Shown in pieces: positions 1-8,573 of a stretch of 64,000 nucleotides of DNA. The first letter of the stretch is position 1. Every line of letters starts with the position of its first letter. The position numbers and the translations under genes were made by a program. Below the pieces are notes generated by a model, which saw only the letters and a list, made by a program, of their open reading frames with translations, had not been told where the DNA came from and made no database searches. The stretch comes from Rhodobacterales bacterium (GTDB lineage Bacteria > Pseudomonadota > Alphaproteobacteria > Rhodobacterales > Rhodobacteraceae), in NCBI GenBank assembly GCA_021155205.1, contig JAJNPS010000011.1, positions 62,001 through 126,000 of the forward strand. Reading direction: 5' to 3'.

Positions 1-1294
1 CCTTGACCCCGGTCCAGGTCAACGCCGGATCAAGATAGTCGGCGCGGTTCATGAACACGGTACCCGTCTCGATCTGCGCGCCGATCTTGGCGGCGGTGTC
101 GTAATCCTCGGTCCAGACGGATGCGGTCAGGCCGTAAGGGCTGTCGTTCATCAGGGCGATTGCCTCGGCATCGTTCCTGACCGGCATGATGCCGACGACG
201 GGGCCGAAGCTCTCTTCCTTCATCACCCGCATGGAATGATCGACATTGATGAGAATCTGCGGCGCGAGGTAGGCACCGCCGTCATCGGCAAACCGCTTGG
301 GATCCAGAAGCGGCTTGGCCCCTGCCGCAATCGCCTCGGCCGTCTGGTCGCGCACGACTTGGGCAAAGCGTTTGTGCGCCATCGGGCCAAGGGTTGAACT
401 GGCATCGAACGGATTGCCAAGTTTCAGCTGGCCAACCCAGGCCACGGACTTTTCAACGAAACTGTCGAACAGTTTCTCATGCACGTAGATGCGCTCAATC
501 CCGCAGCAGCATTGCCCGGCATTGTACATCGCGCCGTCCATCAAGACGTCGACAGCCACCTCCAGATTGGCATCCTCACGAACATACCCCGGGTCCTTGC
601 CGCCGAGTTCCAGCCCCAAGGGCGTGAACGTCCCCGCCGCCGCGCGCTCCATCGCCTGACCGCCCGCGACCGATCCGGTAAAGTTCACGAAGCCAAATGA
701 CCGCGCCCTGATCAGACCCTCGGTCGTCGCATGGTCAAGGACGACGTTCTGGAACACATCCTCCGGAACCCCCGCCGCGTGGAACGCCTCGGCCAGACGC
801 TCGCCGACCAGCAGGGTCTGGCTGGCATGTTTCAGGATCACCGTGTTGCCCGCGATCAGGGCCGGGACCAGTGTGTTGATCGTGGTGAGGTAAGGGTAAT
901 TCCACGGGGCCAGGATGAGCACCACGCCCACAGGTTCGCGCGCCAGATAGCGGCGGAACGCGGCTGAATCCTCAATCATCTCGGGCGCCAGCGTCTTGGC
1001 CGCGATCTCGGACATGTAGTCCGTCCGCGCATTCACCCCGCCGAACTCGCCGCCATAACGGGTCGGCCGGCCCATTTGCCAGGCCAGTTCCTCGACCACC
1101 ACGTCCTTCATGGCGTTCAACCTGGCCACACCCGCCTTGACCAGGGCGATACGGTCGGCGAGTGGCCGGGCGGCCCAACCCTTTTGCGCGGCCTTGGCAC
1201 GGGTAACGACCGCCTGTGCGACGTCTGGCGTCAGCGGCATGCGTTCGGCAAAGACCGAGCCATCGACGGGGGAGATGAGTTGGATAGGTTTCAT
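1..1294 (-). CDS. Aldehyde dehydrogenase family protein (3' end outside window)
   Basis: NAD(P)-dependent aldehyde dehydrogenase, cytosolic. The first 431 codons are visible; the C-terminus lies beyond base 1. The start ATG gives MKPIQLISPVDG. Seen in order: the cofactor-fold motif APWNYPY, the nucleotide-loop FTGSVAGG, the glutamate segment LELGGKDPG, the catalytic cysteine in NAGQCCCGIERIYV, and ESFGPVVGI near the C-terminal part. The next gene upstream on the same strand is a glutamine-synthetase-like ligase. That pairing is known from the gamma-glutamyl putrescine (Puu) pathway, where a PuuC-type dehydrogenase oxidises gamma-glutamyl aldehydes; this role is inferred from context only. A 26-bp inverted repeat separates the two genes. 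It could equally be a general semialdehyde or betaine aldehyde dehydrogenase. Confidence 0.9.
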   Translation of the reverse strand, partial: MKPIQLISPVDGSVFAERMPLTPDVAQAVVTRAKAAQKGWAARPLADRIALVKAGVARLNAMKDVVVEELAWQMGRPTRYGGEFGGVNARTDYMSEIAAKTLAPEMIEDSAAFRRYLAREPVGVVLILAPWNYPYLTTINTLVPALIAGNTVILKHASQTLLVGERLAEAFHAAGVPEDVFQNVVLDHATTEGLIRARSFGFVNFTGSVAGGQAMERAAAGTFTPLGLELGGKDPGYVREDANLEVAVDVLMDGAMYNAGQCCCGIERIYVHEKLFDSFVEKSVAWVGQLKLGNPFDASSTLGPMAHKRFAQVVRDQTAEAIAAGAKPLLDPKRFADDGGAYLAPQILINVDHSMRVMKEESFGPVVGIMPVRNDAEAIALMNDSPYGLTASVWTEDYDTAAKIGAQIETGTVFMNRADYLDPALTWTGVK

Positions 1295-1302
1295 ATGGTC
1301 CT

Positions 1303-1371
1303 CGTAGGGTGCGCATTCATGGCGCACCAATTCGTTCGGTTGAAAGGTGCGCCATGAATGCGCACCCTACG
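1303..1371. repeat. Large perfect inverted repeat (26-bp arms, 17-nt loop)
   Basis: The left arm (1303-1328) begins CGTAGGGTGCGCATTCATGG, and the right arm (1346-1371) is its exact reverse complement; the loop is 1329-1345. The element lies between the glutamine-synthetase-like gene and the aldehyde dehydrogenase. Its right arm runs into the upstream gene, so the TAG inside the arm (minus strand, 1369-1367) is that gene's stop codon. There is no U-run, so it is not a classical intrinsic terminator. It may be a REP/MITE-like element that also protects or ends the transcript. A related sequence follows trmD at 36211-36246. Confidence 0.85.
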
Positions 1372-2734
1372 CCCGTTCCAACAACCGCTGAATCTCGAAA
1401 TCCGTCACCACGCGATCCGTCTCGGAAATCTCCCACTGCGCTGCGTGGTGATAGTGGTCCACCACATCATCTCCGAACGCGCGGCGCAGCATTGCCGAGC
1501 CCTTCAACGCCGCAGCCGCCTCGCGCAGGTTGTGGGGAATCTCGCGGATGCCGGCGGTGTGGTACATGTCGCCCTTCATCTCTGGCTCCAGCGCCATCTT
1601 GCCCTCGATCCCTGCCAGGCCTGCGGCCAGAAGCGCAGCACAGGTCAGGTAGGGGTTGATGTCCGACCCCGGGATCCTGCACTCGACCCGCACCGCCTTG
1701 GTATGGACACCGCAAACCCGGAACCCCGCGGTGCGGTTATCCGCACTCCAGACCGCCTTGGTCGGCGCGAACATGCCGATGGTAAAGCGTTTGTAGCTGT
1801 TGACATAGGGGGCGAGGAACGCGGTGATTTCGGTGGCATGGGCCAATTGCCCGGCCAGGAACTGCTTCATCAATGCCGACATGCCGTGTTCATCGGTCTT
1901 GTCGGCAAAGGCAGGCTTGCCGTCCTGCGTCCACAGCGACTGGTGGACATGCGACGATGACCCTGCCTTGCGGTGGTCGTACTTGGCCATAAAGGTGACT
2001 GACCGCCCCTTGGTCCAGGCAATCTCCTTGACCCCCGCCTTGACGATCACATGATTGTCCGCCGTGTCCAGCGCGTCGGAATAGCGGTAGTTCACCTCTT
2101 CCTGACCGCTATCCGCCTCGCCCTTGGTGTTCTCGATCGGGATGCCAGCGCCATAAAGCCCGTTGCGAACGGCGCGCATCACGTCCTCTTCCTTGGTGGT
2201 CTGGAAAAGGTGGTAATCCTCGTTATAGGCAGAAATCGGCTTCAGCCCGGTAAAGTTGCTGTCGCGCAGCGCCTCATAGCTGTTCTCGAACAGATAGAAC
2301 TCCAACTCCGTCGCCATCATCGGCTCGAATCCCATGGCACGGGCGCGGGCGACTTGGGCCTTCAGGATGGCGCGGGGGCTGACGGCGACCTCTTCGTGCG
2401 TGTGGTGATCCAGAAGGTCCGCAAGGCAAAGTGCTGTGCCCGGCAGCCAGGGCAGGGGGCGCAGGGTGGCGAGGTCGGGCTTCATCACATAGTCGCCATA
2501 GCCTTGCGACCAGCCTGCCGACTTGTAGCCGGGTACGGTCGTCATCTCCATGTCGACGGCCAGCAGGTAGTTGCAGCAATGGGTTTCCTCATACCCGCCA
2601 TTGATGAAGAACGCGGCGTGGAACCGCTTGCCCATCAGGCGGCCCTGCATGTCGATCCCGGCCACCAGAACGGTGTCGATCTCGCCCTTGGCCACCGCCT
2701 CTTTCAAGGCGTCGAGTGTCATCGTTCCCGGCAT
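1367..2734 (-). CDS. Glutamine synthetase family protein (gamma-glutamyl-amine ligase-like)
   Basis: ATP-dependent ligase of the glutamine synthetase fold, 455 aa. Visible metal and substrate motifs are ATELEFYLFE (about residue 142), the Gly-rich loop with HVHQSLW (about 265), NSYKRFTIGMFAP, and ECRIPGSDINPYL near residue 355. The adenylylation loop of housekeeping GlnA (NLYDLPP) is not seen, which favours a specialised PuuA/GlnA3-type enzyme that glutamylates an amine. The aldehyde dehydrogenase downstream supports polyamine or amine catabolism, but the substrate is inferred. A second in-frame ATG four codons later is an alternative start. The stop codon sits inside the inverted repeat that follows. 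The RpiR regulator gene is divergent, across a 173-bp region with an operator-like palindrome. Confidence 0.85.
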   Translation of the reverse strand: MPGTMTLDALKEAVAKGEIDTVLVAGIDMQGRLMGKRFHAAFFINGGYEETHCCNYLLAVDMEMTTVPGYKSAGWSQGYGDYVMKPDLATLRPLPWLPGTALCLADLLDHHTHEEVAVSPRAILKAQVARARAMGFEPMMATELEFYLFENSYEALRDSNFTGLKPISAYNEDYHLFQTTKEEDVMRAVRNGLYGAGIPIENTKGEADSGQEEVNYRYSDALDTADNHVIVKAGVKEIAWTKGRSVTFMAKYDHRKAGSSSHVHQSLWTQDGKPAFADKTDEHGMSALMKQFLAGQLAHATEITAFLAPYVNSYKRFTIGMFAPTKAVWSADNRTAGFRVCGVHTKAVRVECRIPGSDINPYLTCAALLAAGLAGIEGKMALEPEMKGDMYHTAGIREIPHNLREAAAALKGSAMLRRAFGDDVVDHYHHAAQWEISETDRVVTDFEIQRLLERA

Positions 2735-2836
2735 GTCTTTCCCACCAATGCTGCGTGCCGTCGCCTTTTGGCGCGGCCGAATTTTTGCCCAAGGTCGGCT
2801 GTGCGAAACCCCTCTGTCAAGATCATTTCTTTCGTG

Positions 2837-2854
2837 TAATCTTTGTTCAGATTA
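2837..2854. promoter_or_regulatory. Operator-like palindrome between glutamine-synthetase-like gene and RpiR gene
   Basis: TAATCT - 6 nt - AGATTA is a perfect inverted repeat in an AT-rich patch of the divergent intergenic region. It is placed to control both directions. A consensus-like TTGACA occurs on the minus strand nearby (about 2822-2817), but I see no good matching -10. Autoregulation by the adjacent RpiR protein is an inference from position and symmetry. Confidence 0.45.
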
Positions 2855-2907
2855 TTTCAGCAAGACGGCGTACGGACATTATCCGGGTCATAAGGGGTGG
2901 GGGCAGC

Positions 2908-3783
2908 ATGGATATCAAGCCAACGATCGAGGCGCGGATGCGCAGCGCCATGCCGGAGTTTACCCGCGCCGAACGGCAGGCGGCCAGCCATATCCTCAGC
3001 CACTTTCCGGTATCCGCGCTGGGGTCGATCACGGCCCTGGCGCGGGCGGCGGATGTGTCATCGCCGACGGTGGTGCGGCTGGTGCAGAAACTGGGCTATC
3101 GCGGCTATTCCGACTATCAGAATGCTTTGCGCAAGGAGGTCCAGCAGATCCTTGTGGCCCCCCTGTCGCGCGGGCCGGGTGCGGCAGCGGCGCATCCGAT
3201 GGCGGGGCATGCGGCAACCGTGGTACGCAACCTTGAACTGACGCTGGCGCAGATTGCACCGCAGGTCTTTGCCGCCGTGGCCGGGCTACTGGCCGATACC
3301 GCGCGGCGTGTCGTGATCATGGGCGGGCGACTGACACATGCCCATGCCGATTACCTTGCGACACTGCTGAGGGTGATCCGCGCCGATGTGGCCCAGATCG
3401 ACGACGTGCCGACCGACTGGCAGCAGGCGCTTTTGGATATCCGCGCGGGCGATGTGGTGCTCTTGTTCGACATCCGCCGGTACGAGGCCAACGTCGTTCT
3501 TTTCGCCGAACTTGCCGCCGAACAGGGGGCCGAGGTGCTGCTGATCACCGACCGCTGGCTGTCGCCTGCGGCCGCACATGCCCGCCACGTGCTTGCCTGC
3601 GGGATCGAGGTGCCTTCGGCCTGGGACAGCACAGTGACAATCCTGGCGCTGGTCGAGGCACTTCTGGCCCATGTGCAGGGCGTGCTGTGGCAGCAGGCCG
3701 AGGACCGGATGAACCGGCTTGAAGACAGTTTTGCGCGGACCCGGTTCTTTCGCGCCGGGCGGGACCGAAAGGACAGGGCATGA
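2908..3783 (+). CDS. MurR/RpiR family transcriptional regulator
   Basis: DNA-binding regulator, 291 aa. The N-terminal HTH_6 domain is at about residues 1-80, with the recognition helix in SSPTVVRLVQKLGYRGYSDY. A C-terminal SIS sugar-phosphate-binding domain lies at about 125-260. The start at 2908 (MDIKPTIEARM) follows a G-rich ribosome-binding stretch; the open frame extends further upstream, but that part lacks family similarity. The gene overlaps the next gene (SDR) by ATGA, so the two are probably co-transcribed. RpiR proteins usually sense phosphosugars. Here the divergent targets are an amine ligase and an aldehyde dehydrogenase, so the ligand is unknown. Confidence 0.88.
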   Translation: MDIKPTIEARMRSAMPEFTRAERQAASHILSHFPVSALGSITALARAADVSSPTVVRLVQKLGYRGYSDYQNALRKEVQQILVAPLSRGPGAAAAHPMAGHAATVVRNLELTLAQIAPQVFAAVAGLLADTARRVVIMGGRLTHAHADYLATLLRVIRADVAQIDDVPTDWQQALLDIRAGDVVLLFDIRRYEANVVLFAELAAEQGAEVLLITDRWLSPAAAHARHVLACGIEVPSAWDSTVTILALVEALLAHVQGVLWQQAEDRMNRLEDSFARTRFFRAGRDRKDRA

Positions 3784-4547
3784 CGGGCAGGCTTGCAGGC
3801 AAGGTGGCACTGATTTCCGGCGGCGCGACGGGGATGGGGGGTGCATCCTCGCGCCTCTTCGCGGCCGAAGGGGCCAGGGTCGGCATCGTCGATCTGAACC
3901 TTGCCGCCGCCGAGGCGACCGCGCGGGAAATCCGCGCGGCGGGCGGTCAGGCCATGGCGGTGCGTGCGGATGTGTCAGACGGCGCGCAGGTCACGGCGGC
4001 GGTGGACGCCGTGCAGGCCGCATTCGGCCCGATCACGGTTCTTTTCAACCACGCGGGCACCATCGTCATCAAAGCCTTTCTCGACACGACCGAAGAGGAA
4101 TGGGACCGCCTGCACGCGATCAACGTGCGATCCATGTTCCTGATGACCAAGGCTGTCATTCCGCAGATGATCGCCGCAGGAGGTGGGTCAATCGTCTGCA
4201 CATCGTCGATCAGCGCCGTCGCAGGCACCCCGATGGAGGTCCTTTACGACACCACCAAAGGCGCCTGCCACATGTTCGCCCGCGCCATCGCGGTGGAGTT
4301 CCGCGACCGGGGCATCCGGTGCAACGCCGTTTGCCCCGGCTTCATCGAAACGCCGCATGGCCTGCGTGAAGTGCGCGACCTGCAAGCGCTGGGTGTCGAT
4401 GTGTCCGAGGGCGCGATCGCCGCTGCGCAAGGTCGCATCGGGCGTGCGGAGGAAGTGGCGCAGGCGGCGCTGTTCCTGGCGAGTGACGAAGCAAGTTTCA
4501 TCAACGGCACGCATCTTTTCGTCGACAACGGGTTCACGGCCATCTAG
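3780..4547 (+). CDS. SDR family NAD(P)-dependent oxidoreductase
   Basis: Classical short-chain dehydrogenase of 255 aa, the usual length. The cofactor motif is SGGATGMGG (a TGxxxGxG variant with Ser in place of Thr). NHAG is the structural motif, and the catalytic Ser-Tyr-Lys appears in CTSSISAV and YDTTK. The C-terminal FINGTHLFVDNGFTAI is typical. The ATG overlaps the stop of the RpiR gene, so it is translationally coupled. The last 4 bases overlap the convergent ghrA-like gene. The substrate cannot be told from sequence; it is probably a sugar or hydroxy acid. Confidence 0.88.
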   Translation: MTGRLAGKVALISGGATGMGGASSRLFAAEGARVGIVDLNLAAAEATAREIRAAGGQAMAVRADVSDGAQVTAAVDAVQAAFGPITVLFNHAGTIVIKAFLDTTEEEWDRLHAINVRSMFLMTKAVIPQMIAAGGGSIVCTSSISAVAGTPMEVLYDTTKGACHMFARAIAVEFRDRGIRCNAVCPGFIETPHGLREVRDLQALGVDVSEGAIAAAQGRIGRAEEVAQAALFLASDEASFINGTHLFVDNGFTAI

Positions 4548-5476
4548 TACCCGCGGCGGCGGTCCACCAGATGCAGGAAGGGCAGGCCCGCCTCGCCGCG
4601 CCGGATGTTTTCGGCGATGACCATGGATGCCGATACGGCGGAGGTTTCGGCGGCGATGTGCGGGGTCACGGTCACGTTGCGATGCGACCAGTAGGGGTGA
4701 TCGCGGGGCAGGGGTTCGGTACGGAACACGTCCAGCGTGGCATGTCCGATCCGGCCCGCATCCAGCGCCGCCAGAAGGGCCGCATCGTCGATCAGCGCCC
4801 CCCGTCCGGGGTTCAAGATCACCGCCCCGCGCGGCAACATCGCCAGTGTCGCGGCATTCAGGATGTTCTCGGTCTCGTCGGTCTTGGGCAACAGCAGCAC
4901 CACGATCTCGGCCCCAGTCAGGACCTCGCGCAGGCTCTCCGGCCCTGAAAAGGCCGGGATGTCGGCCAGGTTCTTGGGACTTCGGCTCCACCCGCGCACG
5001 GGAAAGTGCAGGCCCATCAGCGCGCGCGCCGCCGCCTGCCCCAGCGCCCCCAGGCCCAGGATGGCGACGGGCCGGTCGCGCGTTGCGGGCGGGCTGACCG
5101 GCACCCAGTCCCGCGCCGGGTTCACGATGTGGCGGTCCATGCCAAGATGGTGACGCAGCACATGTCCGACGATCCAGGCCGTCATGCCTTCGGTCAGGGC
5201 AGTGTCGACCATCCGGCACAGGGGCTGCGTCAGCGTGGCATTGCCCACGATCCGCTCCACCCCCGCCCACAGGCTGAGCACGGCCTTGGTCCGCGTGAAG
5301 GGGCTGAAATCCTGCAACGCGGCAGAGGGCGCATAGATGATGTAATCGATCGATGCCGGATCGGGCGCGTCCACCACCAGGTCTACCTCTAGGCCCGCCT
5401 GCGCAAAGGCGGCGAAAAGCGGTTCGCGGTAGCGATCCCACAGGGCGGGTGCCGCAAAATAGGCCCGTGGCGTCAT
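4544..5476 (-). CDS. ghrA: Glyoxylate/hydroxypyruvate reductase A-type D-2-hydroxyacid dehydrogenase
   Basis: Reduces glyoxylate or hydroxypyruvate with NAD(P)H (family knowledge); cytosolic, 310 aa. Seen: the short N-terminal domain of the GhrA subfamily, with LSLWAGVERI in the substrate loop. The Rossmann motif is ILGLGALGQAAA (about residue 140). The catalytic Arg is in NPGRGALIDD, the Glu in FRTEPLP, and the His in TVTPHIAAET. It starts 3 nt downstream of rodA on the same strand, so it probably rides on the mre-rod transcript, although its metabolic role is unrelated. A hydroxypyruvate isomerase gene lies at 56592-57368. Confidence 0.88.
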   Translation of the reverse strand: MTPRAYFAAPALWDRYREPLFAAFAQAGLEVDLVVDAPDPASIDYIIYAPSAALQDFSPFTRTKAVLSLWAGVERIVGNATLTQPLCRMVDTALTEGMTAWIVGHVLRHHLGMDRHIVNPARDWVPVSPPATRDRPVAILGLGALGQAAARALMGLHFPVRGWSRSPKNLADIPAFSGPESLREVLTGAEIVVLLLPKTDETENILNAATLAMLPRGAVILNPGRGALIDDAALLAALDAGRIGHATLDVFRTEPLPRDHPYWSHRNVTVTPHIAAETSAVSASMVIAENIRRGEAGLPFLHLVDRRRGY

Positions 5477-5479
5477 CTG

Positions 5480-6619
5480 TTATCTCGGCCTGTGGATATG
5501 CGCGCTTTGCACCAGGCCAAAGCCGACCATCATCACCAGCATCGCCGATCCGCCATAGCTGAGCAGCGGCAGCGGCACACCGACCACGGGGGCCATGCCC
5601 ATCACCATCGACAGGTTGACCGCGATGTAAAAGAACAGGTTCGCCGCCACGCCAAGGATCAGCAATGCCGAAAAGCGGTCCTTGTTCTGCAGGGCGGCGG
5701 CGATCAGGAACGCCAGGATCGCGCCATAGAGCGCCAACAGCGAAATCGCCCCGATGAAGCCGAATTCCTCGGCCACGGTGGTAAAGATGAAATCCGTCTG
5801 CTTTTCAGGCAGAAAGTTCAGCCGGCTCTGCGTGCCCTGCATGAACCCCTTGCCCGACCAGCCCCCCGATCCCAGCGCGATCTTGGCCTGGATGATGTTG
5901 TAACCCGCGCCCAGGGGATCGGCGGTGGGGTCCAGAAAGGTGTCGATCCTTGTATACTGGTAGTCCCGCAAGAGCTGCCAGGGTGTGCCGCGCGACATGA
6001 ACACTGCCGTGATCGCACCCGCGCCCAACATGAACACGGCCGCGAAATACCACAGGCTGACACCGGCCGCGAACATCACCGAGGCCCCCCCCATCAACAG
6101 CATCAGCGACGTGCCAAGGTTGGGCTGCATCAGGACAAACACCGTCGGCGCCAAGATCAGCACCACCGGGATCAGCACCCAGGTCGGGCGTGACATCCGT
6201 TTCATGTCCAGCCAGTCATAGTAGCTGGCCAACATCATCACCAGCGTGAACTTCATCATCTCGGACGGCTGGAACTGGATGAAACCGATGTCGATCCAGC
6301 GCTGCGCCCCGCCCCGCGTCTCGCCGAAAAGGTCCACGCCGATCAGCATCAGGATCGAGGCGATATAGGCGACACCCGACACATTGCGCCAGAACCAGAT
6401 CGGCACAAAGGCCACCACGAACATCAGCACCAGCCCAAGCCCAAAGACCCGCATCTGGCGTTCCGCCCAAAGCTCGAACTGCCCGCCCGCCACGGAATAG
6501 AGCATCAGGAACCCGACCGTCGCGACGGCCGTCATCAGCAGCACGACCGGCCAGTTCACATATAGTATCTTGCGCAGTCCCGTCGGCACGGTCTTGACGC
6601 GGTATTCCAGGAAACTCAT
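5480..6619 (-). CDS. rodA: Rod shape-determining protein RodA (SEDS peptidoglycan glycosyltransferase)
   Basis: Inner-membrane SEDS polymerase that extends glycan strands during cell elongation together with PBP2. It has 379 aa with about ten hydrophobic segments. Typical motifs seen: ETRGGAQRWIDIG, QPSEMMKFTLV, PNLGTSLMLL, GSGGWSGKGFMQGTQS, FLPEKQTDFIFTTVAEEFGFIG, and the C-terminal VPLPLLSYGGSAMLV. It starts 10 nt after the mrdA stop. It is the fifth gene of the mreB-C-D-mrdA-rodA cluster. Confidence 0.97.
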   Translation of the reverse strand: MSFLEYRVKTVPTGLRKILYVNWPVVLLMTAVATVGFLMLYSVAGGQFELWAERQMRVFGLGLVLMFVVAFVPIWFWRNVSGVAYIASILMLIGVDLFGETRGGAQRWIDIGFIQFQPSEMMKFTLVMMLASYYDWLDMKRMSRPTWVLIPVVLILAPTVFVLMQPNLGTSLMLLMGGASVMFAAGVSLWYFAAVFMLGAGAITAVFMSRGTPWQLLRDYQYTRIDTFLDPTADPLGAGYNIIQAKIALGSGGWSGKGFMQGTQSRLNFLPEKQTDFIFTTVAEEFGFIGAISLLALYGAILAFLIAAALQNKDRFSALLILGVAANLFFYIAVNLSMVMGMAPVVGVPLPLLSYGGSAMLVMMVGFGLVQSAHIHRPR

Positions 6620-6629
6620 CGCGCGCGCC

Positions 6630-8573
6630 TCATGTCCGCGTCGGCACGGGCGCGTCCGCCGCGACCGACCGCAGGTTCAGTTCGTTCAGCATCGTCTCGA
6701 TCCGGCCGCGCTGACTTTCGGGATAGGCGTCCAGCGAGGGAATACCATCACTCATCGCGCGCAGGATGATGTCGCGGGCGATGGGGGCCGCGACCGCCGA
6801 CCCGCCCCCGCCATGTTCCACCACGACCGAAACCGCATAGCGCGGCGCATCCGACGGGGCAAATCCCACGAACAGCGCATGGTCGCGGCGGTTCCAGGGC
6901 AACTGGTCGTTGGCAATGACCCCGCTTGCACGTTCGGCGGCGCTGATATTGCGAACCTGGCTGGTGCCGGTCTTGCCGGCAAACATCCGCGTCTTGTCGG
7001 CGATCCGGCTGGAATAGGCCGTGCCACGCTCGCTGTTCACCACCTTGTGCATGCCCATGCGGACCTGTTCCAGCGCGGCCGCATCAAGGCCAAGCGACGG
7101 GGCGTCCGGCAGGGGTGTTTGCTTGCCGCCGATCATCCTGACCAGCCGGGGCACGACCGCGCGTCCGGTTGCCAGCCGCGCCGACATCACCGCAAGCTGC
7201 AGGGGCGAGGCCAGCACATAGCCCTGACCGATGGCGGCATTGATGGTGTCGCCGATGCGCCAGTCCGCCTTCTGGCTTTCCTGTTTCCAGGCCTTGTTGG
7301 GCATCGTGCCTTCGGAAATCGCCGACATCGGCAGATCATGGCGCAGCCCCAGCCCCAGCCGCCTGCCCATTTCCGCGATCTTGTCGATGCCGACCTTCTG
7401 CGCGATGTCATAATAGTAGACATCGCAGCTTTCAGTCAGCGACCGCGCCAGATCGACCGTGCCGTGCCCGGCCCGTTTCCAGCAGTGGAAACGCTGCCCG
7501 CCAAATTCCAGATATCCGGGGCAGCGCGTTGTCGAATTGATGTCGATGACGCCCGCATCCAGTGCGGCCAGCGCCGTCACCATCTTGAAGGTCGAACCGG
7601 GCGGATAGACACCCTGCACGGTCTTGTTGGCCAGGGGGCGATGATCGTTTTCCATCAGGCCGTTATAGTGATCGTGGCTGATCCCGCGGACGAACAGGTT
7701 GGGATCAAAGGATGGCGATGATGCGATGGCGATCAGATCGCCGTTCGTCACATCCATCACCACGGCGGCGGCGCTTTCGCCGCCCAGCCGGGCCTGTACG
7801 AAGTTCTGGACGTCGGCGTCGATCGTCAGGCGGATATCCGAGCCGGGGGTTCCCTCGACCCGGCCGATTTCGCGCATCAGCCGCCCGACCGCATTGACCT
7901 CGACCCGTTTGATGCCGGCCGACCCGCGCAGCGCATCCTCCAGCCACCGCTCGACACCGACCTTGCCGATCTGGAACTTTGGAATCTGCAGCACCGGATC
8001 GGGATCGGGCAGGTTTTCCAGATCTTTTTCGCTGACCGGACCGACATAGCCCACCACATGCGCGAAATCCTCGACCAGCGGATAGACCCGGCTCAGGCCA
8101 ACCTCGGGCGTGACACCGGGCAGGGCAGGGCCGTTCAGCGCGACTTTTGAAAAATCGTCCCAGCTCAGCCGGTCGGCGACCGTCACGGGCACAAAGGCCG
8201 AATTGCGTTCCAGGTCGGTCCGCGCGCGTTCCCGGTCCTCGGGTGTCATCGGGATCAGCCGCGACAGGCGCGCCAGCACCGCCTCTGCGTCGCCCGCATC
8301 TTCGCGCGTGACGACAACGCGGTAGTTCTGTTCATTGCCCGCCAGCGTGCGGCCGTTGCGGTCCTGGATCAGGCCGCGGCGCGGCGGCACAAGGCGGATA
8401 TTGATCCGGTTCTCCTCGGCCAGCAGCCTGAATTCATCCGACTGGTCCACCTGCAGATGGCGCAGCCGCGCACCCAGGGCCGCCACCATGGCCGTCATCG
8501 CCCCGCTCATCAGCAGGGTCCGGCGCGAAATGCCCCGCGCGCTGTCCTCGCTGTCACGGGCATTGCGTTTCAT
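6630..8573 (-). CDS. mrdA: Penicillin-binding protein 2 (elongasome transpeptidase)
   Basis: Class B PBP of 647 aa, a peptidoglycan DD-transpeptidase of the Rod complex, anchored by one N-terminal membrane segment (about residues 20-38). The N-terminal dimerisation domain has VPPRRGLIQDRNGR. The catalytic SxxK is in GSTFKMVTAL, the SxN-equivalent is SCD in LTESCDVYYYD, and KTG is in AGKTGTSQV. The start at 8573 overlaps the mreD stop by ATGA. The frame is open further upstream, but that stretch is mreD in another frame. The C-terminus is short after the KTG domain, without the long tail of some homologues. Confidence 0.96.
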   Translation of the reverse strand: MKRNARDSEDSARGISRRTLLMSGAMTAMVAALGARLRHLQVDQSDEFRLLAEENRINIRLVPPRRGLIQDRNGRTLAGNEQNYRVVVTREDAGDAEAVLARLSRLIPMTPEDRERARTDLERNSAFVPVTVADRLSWDDFSKVALNGPALPGVTPEVGLSRVYPLVEDFAHVVGYVGPVSEKDLENLPDPDPVLQIPKFQIGKVGVERWLEDALRGSAGIKRVEVNAVGRLMREIGRVEGTPGSDIRLTIDADVQNFVQARLGGESAAAVVMDVTNGDLIAIASSPSFDPNLFVRGISHDHYNGLMENDHRPLANKTVQGVYPPGSTFKMVTALAALDAGVIDINSTTRCPGYLEFGGQRFHCWKRAGHGTVDLARSLTESCDVYYYDIAQKVGIDKIAEMGRRLGLGLRHDLPMSAISEGTMPNKAWKQESQKADWRIGDTINAAIGQGYVLASPLQLAVMSARLATGRAVVPRLVRMIGGKQTPLPDAPSLGLDAAALEQVRMGMHKVVNSERGTAYSSRIADKTRMFAGKTGTSQVRNISAAERASGVIANDQLPWNRRDHALFVGFAPSDAPRYAVSVVVEHGGGGSAVAAPIARDIILRAMSDGIPSLDAYPESQRGRIETMLNELNLRSVAADAPVPTRT

